Counted from the stretch's first letter, positions 1 to 5,563 are shown. The stretch: 5,690 nucleotides of DNA from Candidatus Hodarchaeota archaeon (GCA_016840025.1 JAEOTF010000259.1:1-5690), one strand, 5' to 3'. The notes: generated from the sequence alone by a model not told the origin. Translations and numbers: made by a program.

Positions 1-619
1 TCATGATATGTATGACGAGTATGTGAAAGAATACGGAGATAATCTCAAAACATTTTTCCCTGTCGCAGATACAGTTATTGGAAAACTTGGAATTTTGGTG
101 TGTTATGATGGAGAGTTTCCAGAAATTGCGAGAGGTCTTGCTCTTCAAGGAGCTGAAGTAATAATTCGGCCAAGCGGGATTATAGAATCGTTTGCACGTG
201 ACTCTTGGGAAATCACTAATAGAGCCATCGCATATACTAACAAAGTCTATACACTAGCTTCAGGGCCAGGAGCAACGGTTAGAGAACAGTTTCCTCTATA
301 TTATTGTCCGGGTCATTCAATGGTGGTCGATTTTAACGGAAGATTACTTTGTCATGCAGATTATCCTGGGGAAACTGTAGCAGGTGCCACAATAAGTTTG
401 GAGATGCTAAGAAAACACAGAATGGAATATGATAATAATCATTTAACTTACCTGAGAACTGAAATATTTCGGAAAATATATGAGGAACCAATATTCCCAG
501 CGAACAAATTCATACAAAAACCTCCAAAAACTGCAGAAGAAAGACTACAATTACAACCAATAGATAAATTCATCAAAAAAGGAATCTACAAACTTCCCAA
601 AGACATGAATAGTAATTGA
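1..619 (+). CDS. Nitrilase-superfamily amidohydrolase, C-terminal part (5' end outside window)
   Basis: This is the C-terminal ~205 residues of a carbon-nitrogen hydrolase (nitrilase fold). The reading frame is open to the left edge: codons from base 2 read His-Asp-Met, matching the SPHD segment of the second nitrilase at 3135-4163, so the Met at base 8 is internal and not a start. The catalytic-elbow sequence LVCYDGEFPEIARGLAL is present with the nucleophile Cys encoded at 101-103. It is followed by GAEVIIRPSG, the W-x3-NRAIAYTN helix and GHSMVVDFNG, all typical of amidase, formamidase and N-carbamoyl-amidase branches. The Glu and Lys of the Glu-Lys-Cys triad lie upstream of the window. The family hydrolyses C-N bonds of amides or N-carbamoyl compounds in the cytoplasm; the substrate here is unknown. 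The Lys-rich tail after RTEIFRKIYEEP resembles that of the paralogue. It ends at TGA, 12 bases before a strong hairpin. Confidence 0.9.
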   Translation, partial: HDMYDEYVKEYGDNLKTFFPVADTVIGKLGILVCYDGEFPEIARGLALQGAEVIIRPSGIIESFARDSWEITNRAIAYTNKVYTLASGPGATVREQFPLYYCPGHSMVVDFNGRLLCHADYPGETVAGATISLEMLRKHRMEYDNNHLTYLRTEIFRKIYEEPIFPANKFIQKPPKTAEERLQLQPIDKFIKKGIYKLPKDMNSN

Positions 620-630
620 AAAATACTATC

Positions 631-652
631 TAACGGAAATAGATTTCCGTTA
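631..652. terminator. Bidirectional hairpin terminator between convergent genes
   Basis: A perfect 9-bp inverted repeat, TAACGGAAA (631-639) and TTTCCGTTA (644-652) with a TAGA loop, sits between the convergent nitrilase and fdhD genes. A T-rich stretch follows on the + strand (CAATTTCAATTTTTAATTTC, 653-672). Read on the - strand, a TATTTTTC run follows it, so it could end transcripts from both sides. Archaeal termination relies mainly on U-tracts, so the hairpin's own contribution is inferred. Confidence 0.65.
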
Positions 653-691
653 CAATTTCAATTTTTAATTTCTACCTAGTACGAGTATTAT

Positions 692-1486
692 TTATGAGAT
701 TCGCTGAGGATGAGCATAGATTTTCATTTGTCTTTGCTTTACAAAGCAAACAAGCGTTACGCCGGTATTCTCGGCTACAATAATGCCTGAGCGAATTGGA
801 CTAGATGTGGATACTACTATTGGAACACCCATTCTTGCAGCTTTAAGTACCATATCAGCTGGCTGCCTACCCGAACTAATAAGAACTGAATTGGAAAAAT
901 CAACATTTGATTGAAGACCAATTCCTATTACTTTGTCAACTGTATTATGACGTCCTACATCCTCTGCAAGAGCAACAAGTCTTCCTTCTTCAAAGAGTGC
1001 AGCAACATGAACACCTCTCGTCATTCGATACAATCTACCACTTTCCAGTTTTTGACTTAACCTAACTACTTCAACCGCATCAATTTTATAGTTTGAATTC
1101 ACCAATTCCTTGGCTGATTCGGTGATTATTCTAAAAAATTTATTTACAGAAAGACCGCAGGCTGTGGTAAGTAATCTTGAGACTCCAAAAACTTGTAATT
1201 TTTCTTTCTTAATAGGTTTATTTGTGGAAATGTAAACACTATCTCCCTTTACAAATATGTTTTTGATTTCATCAAGAGACTGCAAAACGCCCTCGTCAAA
1301 CAACCAACCTAACGCTAATTCCTTCTGTAAATTAGGTGTTGCTAAAAGAGTTATCAGATAATCGTTGTTAATGAACAAATTCACCGGAGCTTCTATGGCA
1401 ACTGGTTCCTGAATCGAAGTTATTGATTTGGAATTAGCATCAATCTTCAGCGCTCGAACAATTATTGACATATTTGAATCAATCAT
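692..1486 (-). CDS. fdhD: FdhD, formate dehydrogenase accessory sulfurtransferase
   Basis: FdhD moves sulfur from a cysteine desulfurase to the molybdenum or tungsten bis-MGD cofactor and is needed for active formate dehydrogenase. The 264-residue product has the family's ordered motifs: ELALGWLFDEG (56-66), the active loop TTACGLS (107-113), MTRGVHVAALF (155-165), the hallmark DVGRHNTVDKVIG (176-188), LISSGRQPADMV (202-213) and MGVPIVVSTSSP (219-230). Length is normal. Oddity: the usual CxxC pair of the loop is C110-G-L-S113, so only the first Cys remains. No formate dehydrogenase or cofactor gene is in the window, so it is a lone copy here. Start: ATG at 1486 has no clear Shine-Dalgarno; Met6 (codon at 1471) is a good alternative because the nearest TATA-like box (1502-1509) would put the transcript start between the two. 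The gene is convergent with the upstream nitrilase and divergent from the ParB-like gene. Confidence 0.93.
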   Translation of the reverse strand: MIDSNMSIIVRALKIDANSKSITSIQEPVAIEAPVNLFINNDYLITLLATPNLQKELALGWLFDEGVLQSLDEIKNIFVKGDSVYISTNKPIKKEKLQVFGVSRLLTTACGLSVNKFFRIITESAKELVNSNYKIDAVEVVRLSQKLESGRLYRMTRGVHVAALFEEGRLVALAEDVGRHNTVDKVIGIGLQSNVDFSNSVLISSGRQPADMVLKAARMGVPIVVSTSSPIRSGIIVAENTGVTLVCFVKQRQMKIYAHPQRIS

Positions 1487-1501
1487 TATTTTATCTTCAA
1501 G

Positions 1502-1509
1502 ATATTAAA
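1502..1509 (-). promoter_or_regulatory. Possible TATA box for fdhD
   Basis: TTTAATAT on the - strand has its centre about 20 bases before the ATG at 1486 and 35 before the in-frame ATG at 1471. With the usual archaeal spacing of about 26, transcription would start near 1479, which favours the second ATG. A more distant A-rich TTAAAA near 1540 is another candidate. Evidence is by spacing and composition only. Confidence 0.35.
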
Positions 1510-1639
1510 GACTAACTCGCGCTTATTCCATGGGCTCATGCTCCCCTTTTAATCCGATGGATCCACAAATTCTTTCAGTCCGCACATGATGTTTGGTCAT
1601 TATCCAATTACATCAGAAAATGTTGTCATTTGACTAATA

Positions 1640-1657
1640 CCAAAAAGCTTTTCTTGG
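1640..1657. repeat. Imperfect dyad upstream of the ParB-like gene
   Basis: CCAAAAAGCTTTTCTTGG is an 18-base imperfect palindrome (outer CCAA/TTGG arms, one mismatch and a G-T pair inside) just upstream of the TATA-like box of the ParB/HTH gene. It could be an operator, for instance for self-regulation. The intergenic stretch 1487-1639 otherwise shows nothing I can name; I checked it for a tRNA and found no T-arm or acceptor pairing. Confidence 0.25.
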
Positions 1658-1666
1658 CATAATACT

Positions 1667-1676
1667 ATAATTAAAT
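1667..1676 (+). promoter_or_regulatory. TATA box of the ParB-like gene (leaderless transcript)
   Basis: TAATTAAATA is centred about 26 bases before the GTG at 1697, so the expected transcription start falls on or within a few bases of the start codon. That would give a leaderless or near-leaderless mRNA, common in archaea, and fits the absence of a Shine-Dalgarno sequence. Confidence 0.5.
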
Positions 1677-1696
1677 AACTCTTATGGTGACAAAAT

Positions 1697-2329
1697 GTGT
1701 ACATTAAAGAGCTAAAGAAATCCTCTGAAAGAATTGGTCAACTTTATCCAATATTGCTCGATCATTATGGACGAATTATCGATGGAGAACACCGGTCAAA
1801 AGTTGCTTCGCAATGGAGATCGGTGAAACTAGATCATATCAAGACCGAAAAGGAATTGCTCATAGCAAGGATTGCTTGTAATACCATTAGGAGAAACGCT
1901 TCTTCCACAGAGAAAACGGACCTCCTCAATAAACTAGGAGAAATTTACATAAGAGAAGGAATAGCTGTTGGGAAAATTGCATATAGACTTTCAGAAACAA
2001 CGGGAATGAGCTACCGCTGGGTAGCTAAGTACTTGCCAGCAAAATTTAAAGACAACATTCGGTCAATCTCATCAAAGAAGAAAAATTTTGTTGCACGCCA
2101 TGCATCAAATTCCATAAACTTAACAGAGCCTCCTAAAGACACAATCGATCTATGTACCTATAAAAACACTAATTTTGTTAAGTTCACTTTGAACAAACAA
2201 CTTTACAATAAGATTGAAAGAAAAGCCGAAAAACTGGAAACAACAGTAATAAATCTATTGTACAACGCAATACTCAAAATCTTAAAGGAAAAAGCACCAA
2301 AAGAATCCCACATTTGTGAGAGCTCCTGA
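1697..2329 (+). CDS. ParB/Spo0J-like DNA-binding protein with possible C-terminal RHH
   Basis: A 210-residue cytoplasmic DNA-binding protein. The N-terminus is a short ParB-like domain: RIGQLYPILLDHYGRIIDGEHR (12-33) holds the family's G-Q-x-x-P-I-L and D-G-E-H-R signature, a nucleotide-binding motif in ParB (CTPase) relatives. The region 60-117 (CNTIRRNASSTEKTD, then IAVGKIAYRLS...SYRWVAKYL) matches the central ParB helix-turn-helix. A Ser/Lys-rich linker follows (121-160), then VKFTLNKQLYNKIERKAEKL and a second helix (161-200), which reads like a ribbon-helix-helix: one beta strand and two helices. The GTG start is forced, since TGA lies in frame three codons upstream. No parA or parS-like repeat is visible, so a role as transcription regulator or element-derived factor is as likely as chromosome partition. 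Compared with full ParB domains the N-terminus is short. The gene stops 20 bases from the convergent isochorismatase gene. Confidence 0.75.
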   Translation: MYIKELKKSSERIGQLYPILLDHYGRIIDGEHRSKVASQWRSVKLDHIKTEKELLIARIACNTIRRNASSTEKTDLLNKLGEIYIREGIAVGKIAYRLSETTGMSYRWVAKYLPAKFKDNIRSISSKKKNFVARHASNSINLTEPPKDTIDLCTYKNTNFVKFTLNKQLYNKIERKAEKLETTVINLLYNAILKILKEKAPKESHICESS

Positions 2330-2349
2330 AATAACAGATCGCAGATATC

Positions 2350-2970
2350 CTAATTTGTTCTAATAGATTTTTTCTCTAAGCGTTCAATAACTTCCAGATG
2401 ATTAGTAACTTCACCAACTACTCTTGCTAGTGTTTTCAATGTTATGTTATGTGCTTCTTCGCTTCTGGCAGATGTACAATCACTAATAATTATAACCTTA
2501 AAATTTCTCTGGAATGCATCAAAGGCTGTGGTACTAACGCAGCAATCTGTTACAACGCCTGTGATCAATAACGTATCGCGATCAAGTTGCCGAAGAATCG
2601 AATCCAAATCAGTAGCATAAAAACCGCTGTACCTACACTTTTTAATTAAAATATCGTTCTTCCGAGGTTTAACCTCATCAAAGATTTTAGCCCCAACCGT
2701 CCCTTCACCAGCCACACAGCCATTTGGGGGATATTCTAAATTAGACAATGCCCCTGCAAGACCCACATTAGAACCATCCAACCGGTAAGCTTGAGTGAAA
2801 TAGATTATTGGCATTCCTAAGCGTCTACATTTGCCTATCAACTTTTTCAAATTTGCTAAAATATCTTTTGCAGAAGAGATTTCAAAAGGCATACCCTTTT
2901 GAAGAAAGTTATTATTCATATCTATTACGAGCAACGCCGATTTCGATGGAATAATTTCCCATTGTACCAA
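2350..2970 (-). CDS. Isochorismatase-family cysteine amidohydrolase
   Basis: A 206-residue cytoplasmic hydrolase of the isochorismatase-like fold, whose members cleave C-N bonds (ureidoacrylate, biuret, N-carbamoylsarcosine, nicotinamide) or isochorismate. All three catalytic residues are visible: D17 in ALLVIDMNNNF, K111 in IKKCRYSGFYAT and C144 in TGVVTDCCVSTTAFDAF, with the cis-peptide segment VVT before it. The K-x-RYSGF-x-x-T block and the T-D-x-C-V-x-x-T motif resemble the RutB/ureidoacrylate and biuret hydrolase branch more than nicotinamidase; the metal-site pattern of nicotinamidases is not evident. The start is TTG: a good Shine-Dalgarno (GAGGG, 2978-2982) lies 7 bases before it, the reading gives VQWEIIPSKSALLVID, and the nearest ATG upstream is out of frame. 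It is divergent from the Ser-nitrilase and shares its palindrome-rich promoter region, which suggests a joint function. The exact substrate is unknown. Confidence 0.9.
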   Translation of the reverse strand: MVQWEIIPSKSALLVIDMNNNFLQKGMPFEISSAKDILANLKKLIGKCRRLGMPIIYFTQAYRLDGSNVGLAGALSNLEYPPNGCVAGEGTVGAKIFDEVKPRKNDILIKKCRYSGFYATDLDSILRQLDRDTLLITGVVTDCCVSTTAFDAFQRNFKVIIISDCTSARSEEAHNITLKTLARVVGEVTNHLEVIERLEKKSIRTN

Positions 2971-2977
2971 GATTTTT

Positions 2978-2982
2978 CCCTC
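2978..2982 (-). promoter_or_regulatory. Shine-Dalgarno site fixing a TTG start
   Basis: GAGGG on the - strand, 7 bases before TTG at 2970, is complementary to the 3' end of 16S rRNA. It supports the unusual TTG start of the isochorismatase gene; a stop codon lies in frame shortly upstream and no in-frame ATG exists. Confidence 0.7.
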
Positions 2983-3015
2983 ATTCCACTAAAACATTAT
3001 CATAAAACATTAACG

Positions 3016-3029
3016 TTTTTATTAAAAAA
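3016..3029 (-). promoter_or_regulatory. TATA-like box for the isochorismatase gene
   Basis: TTTTTTAATAAAAA on the - strand predicts a transcript start near 2995 and a leader of about 25 bases that would include the GAGGG site. It is a spacing-based call in an A/T-rich region. Confidence 0.45.
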
Positions 3030-3034
3030 TCCTT

Positions 3035-3052
3035 TATTCAAATATTTGAATA
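3035..3052. repeat. Perfect 18-bp palindrome, probable operator in divergent promoter
   Basis: TATTCAAATATTTGAATA is a perfect 18-base inverted repeat located between the TATA-like boxes of the divergent isochorismatase and nitrilase genes. Its position could let one dimeric regulator control both. The core ATTCAA-N4-TTGAA also occurs at the start of the aminotransferase gene (5528-5542). Confidence 0.6.
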
Positions 3053-3057
3053 CTCCC

Positions 3058-3068
3058 ATATTTAAAAA
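3058..3068 (+). promoter_or_regulatory. TATA-like box for the Ser-nitrilase gene
   Basis: ATATTTAAAAA, flanked by two inverted repeats, predicts a start near 3089 and a leader of about 45 bases with a Shine-Dalgarno. The A/T-rich palindrome upstream (AAATATTT) could act as a TATA box instead, which would move the start to about 3070. Confidence 0.45.
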
Positions 3069-3073
3069 TTCAA

Positions 3074-3094
3074 AACTTTTCGATGCGAAAAGTT
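3074..3094. repeat. Perfect 9-bp inverted repeat near the predicted transcript start
   Basis: Arms AACTTTTCG (3074-3082) and CGAAAAGTT (3086-3094) are separated by ATG. The element begins six bases after the TATA-like box and covers the expected transcript start, a classic place for an archaeal repressor site. If transcription begins further upstream it would instead form a hairpin in the mRNA leader. Confidence 0.55.
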
Positions 3095-3095
3095 A

Positions 3096-3109
3096 TAGCA
3101 TGAATGCTA
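3096..3109. repeat. Second short inverted repeat in the nitrilase leader
   Basis: TAGCAT (3096-3101), spacer GA, ATGCTA (3104-3109): a perfect 6-bp dyad one base after the previous one and 13 bases before the Shine-Dalgarno. It could be part of an operator array or a small leader hairpin. Confidence 0.4.
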
Positions 3110-3121
3110 ATTGATATATCA

Positions 3122-3127
3122 AGAGGA
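3122..3127 (+). promoter_or_regulatory. Shine-Dalgarno site deciding the nitrilase start
   Basis: AGAGGA lies 7 bases before ATG at 3135 and so selects this ATG over the in-frame TTG at 3111, which has no ribosome binding site and would add eight residues outside the family's conserved region. Confidence 0.75.
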
Positions 3128-3134
3128 AACTAAA

Positions 3135-4163
3135 ATGGTTAATCGGTATAAAGCAGTCTGTATTCAACCTGATATAAGATTTGCTAAACCTGGCTCCCCT
3201 AAAAAAGCAATTAGAGCAAATCTAAAAAGAGATCTTGATTTGATTGATCACACATTTAATTATGCCTTATTTAGTATGGGAGCGCCGATTAAAATAATTG
3301 CTTTTCCTGAGTGGTTTCTTCAAGGATCTCATTTCAAATCTTTAGATGATTTTAGGAAAATTGGAATTTCCATACCTGGAGAGGAAACAGACAAACTAGC
3401 CGACAAAGCTAAAGAATATGATATTTACATTTGTGGGCACGTTACAGAAACAGATCAAGAGTGGCCTAAGCACTTTTTTAGTACAGCTTTTATAATTGAT
3501 CCAAAAGGAAAGATCGCTCTTAGGTATCGCAAACTAAGTACAACAAATATGATGCTAACACTTGCAACTAGTCCTCATGATATTCTAAATAAATACGAAG
3601 AGGAAGTCTTTCCAACAATTACTACACCTATAGGAAGGCTGGCTTGCTTGATTTCTTGGGATCGTTACTTTCCAGAAATTGCTAGGGCTTATGCTTTAAA
3701 GGGAGCTGAGGTCTTGCTTATGCCTTCGGTTTTTATGGAACCTTGGGGATCAACACCCTTTGAATGGTGGACAATGGTTAATAGGGTTCGAGCTTTTGAG
3801 AATATTTCATACATAGTGGCTCCCAACGCAGCATGGGTTTTAAATACCGATCATCCACGTTCATATTCCTTTGGACATTCCCAAATTATAGATTTCCAAG
3901 GAAAGATTCTCGCCCAAACCAATTCGTCAAATGAAACAATAGTAACAGCAGAAATTGATATTGATAGACTCAGAGAAACTAGGAATAATGCACCATACAA
4001 CTTTTTAGCACAGATTCGAACAGAAGCTTTCTCCCCCATATACGAAAAAACCGTCTATCCTCCCAATCAATGGTTAAAAAAATCGCCTGAATCGTATTTA
4101 GAAATAGAAAAGGGATTCGAAACCGCAAAGAAAAATCTAAAAAAGATAAATAAATCTCGATAG
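3135..4163 (+). CDS. Nitrilase-superfamily homologue with catalytic Cys replaced by Ser
   Basis: A 342-residue, full-length nitrilase-fold protein with no signal peptide. Visible landmarks: YKAVCIQPDIRF (5-16, first strand); IIAFPEWFLQG (54-64) with catalytic Glu59; IDPKGKIALRYRKLS (121-135) with catalytic Lys133; TSPHDI (145-150); IGRLACLISWDRYFPEIARAY (166-186); GAEVLLMPS (190-198); and GHSQIIDFQGKIL (247-259). At the nucleophile position, where the neighbour at 1-619 reads LVCYDGEFPEIAR, this protein reads LISWDRYFPEIAR: Ser174 (TCT, 3654-3656) stands in for Cys. Cys171 is three residues early and on the strand, so it is unlikely to substitute. Glu59 and Lys133 are kept. Shared blocks with the first nitrilase, including the RTE-x-F-x-x-IYE tail, make them paralogues. 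It may be a weak Ser hydrolase, a pseudoenzyme or partner subunit, or a sequencing error; the fold assignment is firm, the activity is not. Confidence 0.92.
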   Translation: MVNRYKAVCIQPDIRFAKPGSPKKAIRANLKRDLDLIDHTFNYALFSMGAPIKIIAFPEWFLQGSHFKSLDDFRKIGISIPGEETDKLADKAKEYDIYICGHVTETDQEWPKHFFSTAFIIDPKGKIALRYRKLSTTNMMLTLATSPHDILNKYEEEVFPTITTPIGRLACLISWDRYFPEIARAYALKGAEVLLMPSVFMEPWGSTPFEWWTMVNRVRAFENISYIVAPNAAWVLNTDHPRSYSFGHSQIIDFQGKILAQTNSSNETIVTAEIDIDRLRETRNNAPYNFLAQIRTEAFSPIYEKTVYPPNQWLKKSPESYLEIEKGFETAKKNLKKINKSR

Positions 4164-4205
4164 TTCAACTCTCATGAATTAAATCGCTCAAATACTACTA
4201 ATAAT

Positions 4206-4217
4206 GCCCTGTTTTTT
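4206..4217 (+). terminator. T-tract terminator after the Ser-nitrilase gene
   Basis: A run of six T (4212-4217) after GCCCTG on the + strand, about 45 bases past the nitrilase stop, is a plausible archaeal U-tract terminator. It overlaps the last codon of the convergent aminotransferase. No hairpin was seen in 4164-4215. Confidence 0.4.
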
Positions 4218-5523
4218 ATCCGATTGCTTTAAATGATAAATTCAAATTGTCAAGTACAACTTTTACTTGTTCAGTTGTAATGGCAAATGGTGGTTGTATT
4301 CTCAAAACGTTACCAAAGACGCCTCCCACGTTTACAAGCACGTTTCTTTTTGCCATGTATTCACGAATCTTATTTGCCTCTTCAATTGCTGGTGTTTTTG
4401 TCTTTGAGTTCTTAACTAGCTCCATACCAATCATTAGACCTTTTCCACGAAGATCCCCAATTAAGGCATATTTTTCAGATAACTTTTTCAATTCATCAAT
4501 GAAAATAGCTCCAAGTTTATGAGATTTTTCACTTAATTTATTTTCAAGCAAAACGTTAATATTTTCCAATGCAGCCGAACATGTAACTGCATTACCACCA
4601 TAAGTTGAACAATGGTCCACTGGTCCAAATACATCAGCAACCTCGTCTGTAGCTATCATAGCTGCGATTGGAAGACCGCTTGCAATGCCCTTTGCAAGGG
4701 TCATAATGTCTGGTTTCACATCAAACCAGTCCACACCGAAAAGTTTACCAGTTCTTCCAAAACCAGTTTGTATTTCATCAGCAATATATAAAGCATCTTT
4801 TTCTCTAAATATTTTTACGACTTCAGCTAGATACTCATCTGGAGGAACAATAATTCCCCCCTCACCTAAAATTGGTTCTGAAATAAAAGCTGCAATGTCA
4901 CCAACTGTCGCATATTTGATTAAACTTTCCATGTATTTAGCACATTGAAGATCACATTCAGGGTAAGATAAGCCATAAAAACAACGATAGCAGTAGGGTG
5001 CGGGTGCAATGACTACTCCAGGATGAACATAACTACTTAATCCAGTTTTATACTTGTTTTGTCCAGTAAGAGCCATTGCATAAGATGTTCTTCCGTGAAA
5101 AGAACCGGTCAGCGAAACGATTTGGGCCCCGCTTCTACCAAATTTTTTAAAAGCATATTTTTTTGCGATTTTAACAGCGTTTTCGACAGCTTCAGCCCCA
5201 CAGCTGCAAAAAAGACTTTTTTCCAAATTTCCAGGACTAATTTTAGCAAGTTTTTCCGCAAGTAAAGATGTTGATTCAAGGTAATAGTCCCAAGAAACAT
5301 GCCAGATTTTTCCAACTTGCTCGCGAACGCATTTTACAACACTTGGATGACAATGCCCAATGTTTACACTTGAGTAACCACCATGACAATCAATATACTT
5401 CTTTCCTTCATTATCTTCAAGAATCGATCCTTCACCCTTTACAATAACTAAAGGCTGTCGACCTGCAGGACTGCTTGGAATAAGGTATTTTGTTTGTTTT
5501 TCAATAATTTCGTTACTTTTCAT
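4216..5523 (-). CDS. Class III PLP-dependent aminotransferase
   Basis: A 435-residue cytoplasmic fold-type I PLP enzyme of aminotransferase class III, which moves an amino group, often from an omega-amine such as GABA, beta-alanine or ornithine, to a 2-oxo acid. Motifs in order: DCHGGYSSVNIGHCHP (45-60), CGAEAVENA (108-116, phosphate site), SFHGRT (141-146, ring stacking Phe142), ALYIADEIQTGFGRTG (244-259) with Asp249 and Gln252, TLAKGIASGLP (275-285) with the Schiff-base Lys278, STYGGN (306-311), and VLRIQPP (406-412) with the carboxylate-binding Arg408. Length is normal. A Cys-rich insert, PYCYRCFYGL then CDLQC (177-194), is typical of an archaeal/bacterial subgroup that includes AGXT2-like transaminases and amino-acid racemases, so racemase activity is possible. 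ATG at 5523 is preferred; a TTG just before it adds one residue. Convergent with the Ser-nitrilase. Substrate unknown. Confidence 0.93.
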   Translation of the reverse strand: MKSNEIIEKQTKYLIPSSPAGRQPLVIVKGEGSILEDNEGKKYIDCHGGYSSVNIGHCHPSVVKCVREQVGKIWHVSWDYYLESTSLLAEKLAKISPGNLEKSLFCSCGAEAVENAVKIAKKYAFKKFGRSGAQIVSLTGSFHGRTSYAMALTGQNKYKTGLSSYVHPGVVIAPAPYCYRCFYGLSYPECDLQCAKYMESLIKYATVGDIAAFISEPILGEGGIIVPPDEYLAEVVKIFREKDALYIADEIQTGFGRTGKLFGVDWFDVKPDIMTLAKGIASGLPIAAMIATDEVADVFGPVDHCSTYGGNAVTCSAALENINVLLENKLSEKSHKLGAIFIDELKKLSEKYALIGDLRGKGLMIGMELVKNSKTKTPAIEEANKIREYMAKRNVLVNVGGVFGNVLRIQPPFAITTEQVKVVLDNLNLSFKAIG

Positions 5524-5527
5524 CAAG

Positions 5528-5542
5528 ATTCAACTCATTGAA
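5528..5542. promoter_or_regulatory. ATTCAA-N4-TTGAA dyad over the aminotransferase leader
   Basis: ATTCAACTCATTGAA on the + strand contains inverted arms TTCAA (5529-5533) and TTGAA (5538-5542) with four bases between. The same arms and spacing make the core of the 18-bp palindrome at 3035-3052. It lies between the predicted transcript start and the ATG, where a bound protein would block transcription. Confidence 0.4.
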
Positions 5543-5563
5543 CATGATTCTTTATTCACACCA

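Noticed and set aside
1521..1580. GC-richer patch before the ParB-like gene considered as a tRNA or small RNA
   Set aside because: No T-loop consensus, no acceptor-stem pairing and no stable long hairpin could be found by eye.
1684..1707. Seven-codon ATG frame (M-V-T-K-C-V-H) overlapping the ParB-like start, a possible leader peptide
   Set aside because: It would lie upstream of the predicted transcript start and has no ribosome site; probably chance.
692..2970. fdhD, ParB-like and isochorismatase genes as an inserted mobile element between the nitrilases
   Set aside because: No terminal repeats, integrase, transposase or target duplications are visible at the borders.
2899..3114. 71-codon + strand open frame over the isochorismatase start and divergent promoter
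   Set aside because: It overlaps the coding start of a firm gene on the other strand and then runs through the operator region; the product is low-complexity with no domain.
3641..3650. Cys171 of the Ser-nitrilase as a relocated nucleophile
   Set aside because: It lies three residues before the elbow on the beta strand, facing away from where Glu59 and Lys133 would sit, so a functional swap is unlikely without structural evidence.
3851..4039. 62-codon - strand open frame
   Set aside because: Antisense shadow within the Ser-nitrilase; no start signals and no recognisable family.
4247..5265. Several + strand open frames of 68-91 codons
   Set aside because: They lie entirely antisense to the aminotransferase, are Ser/Phe/Pro-rich as expected from reading its complement, and lack ribosome sites.
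5109..5315. 68-codon - strand open frame in the aminotransferase
   Set aside because: Alternative frame of the same strand inside a well-supported gene, with no separate start signal.
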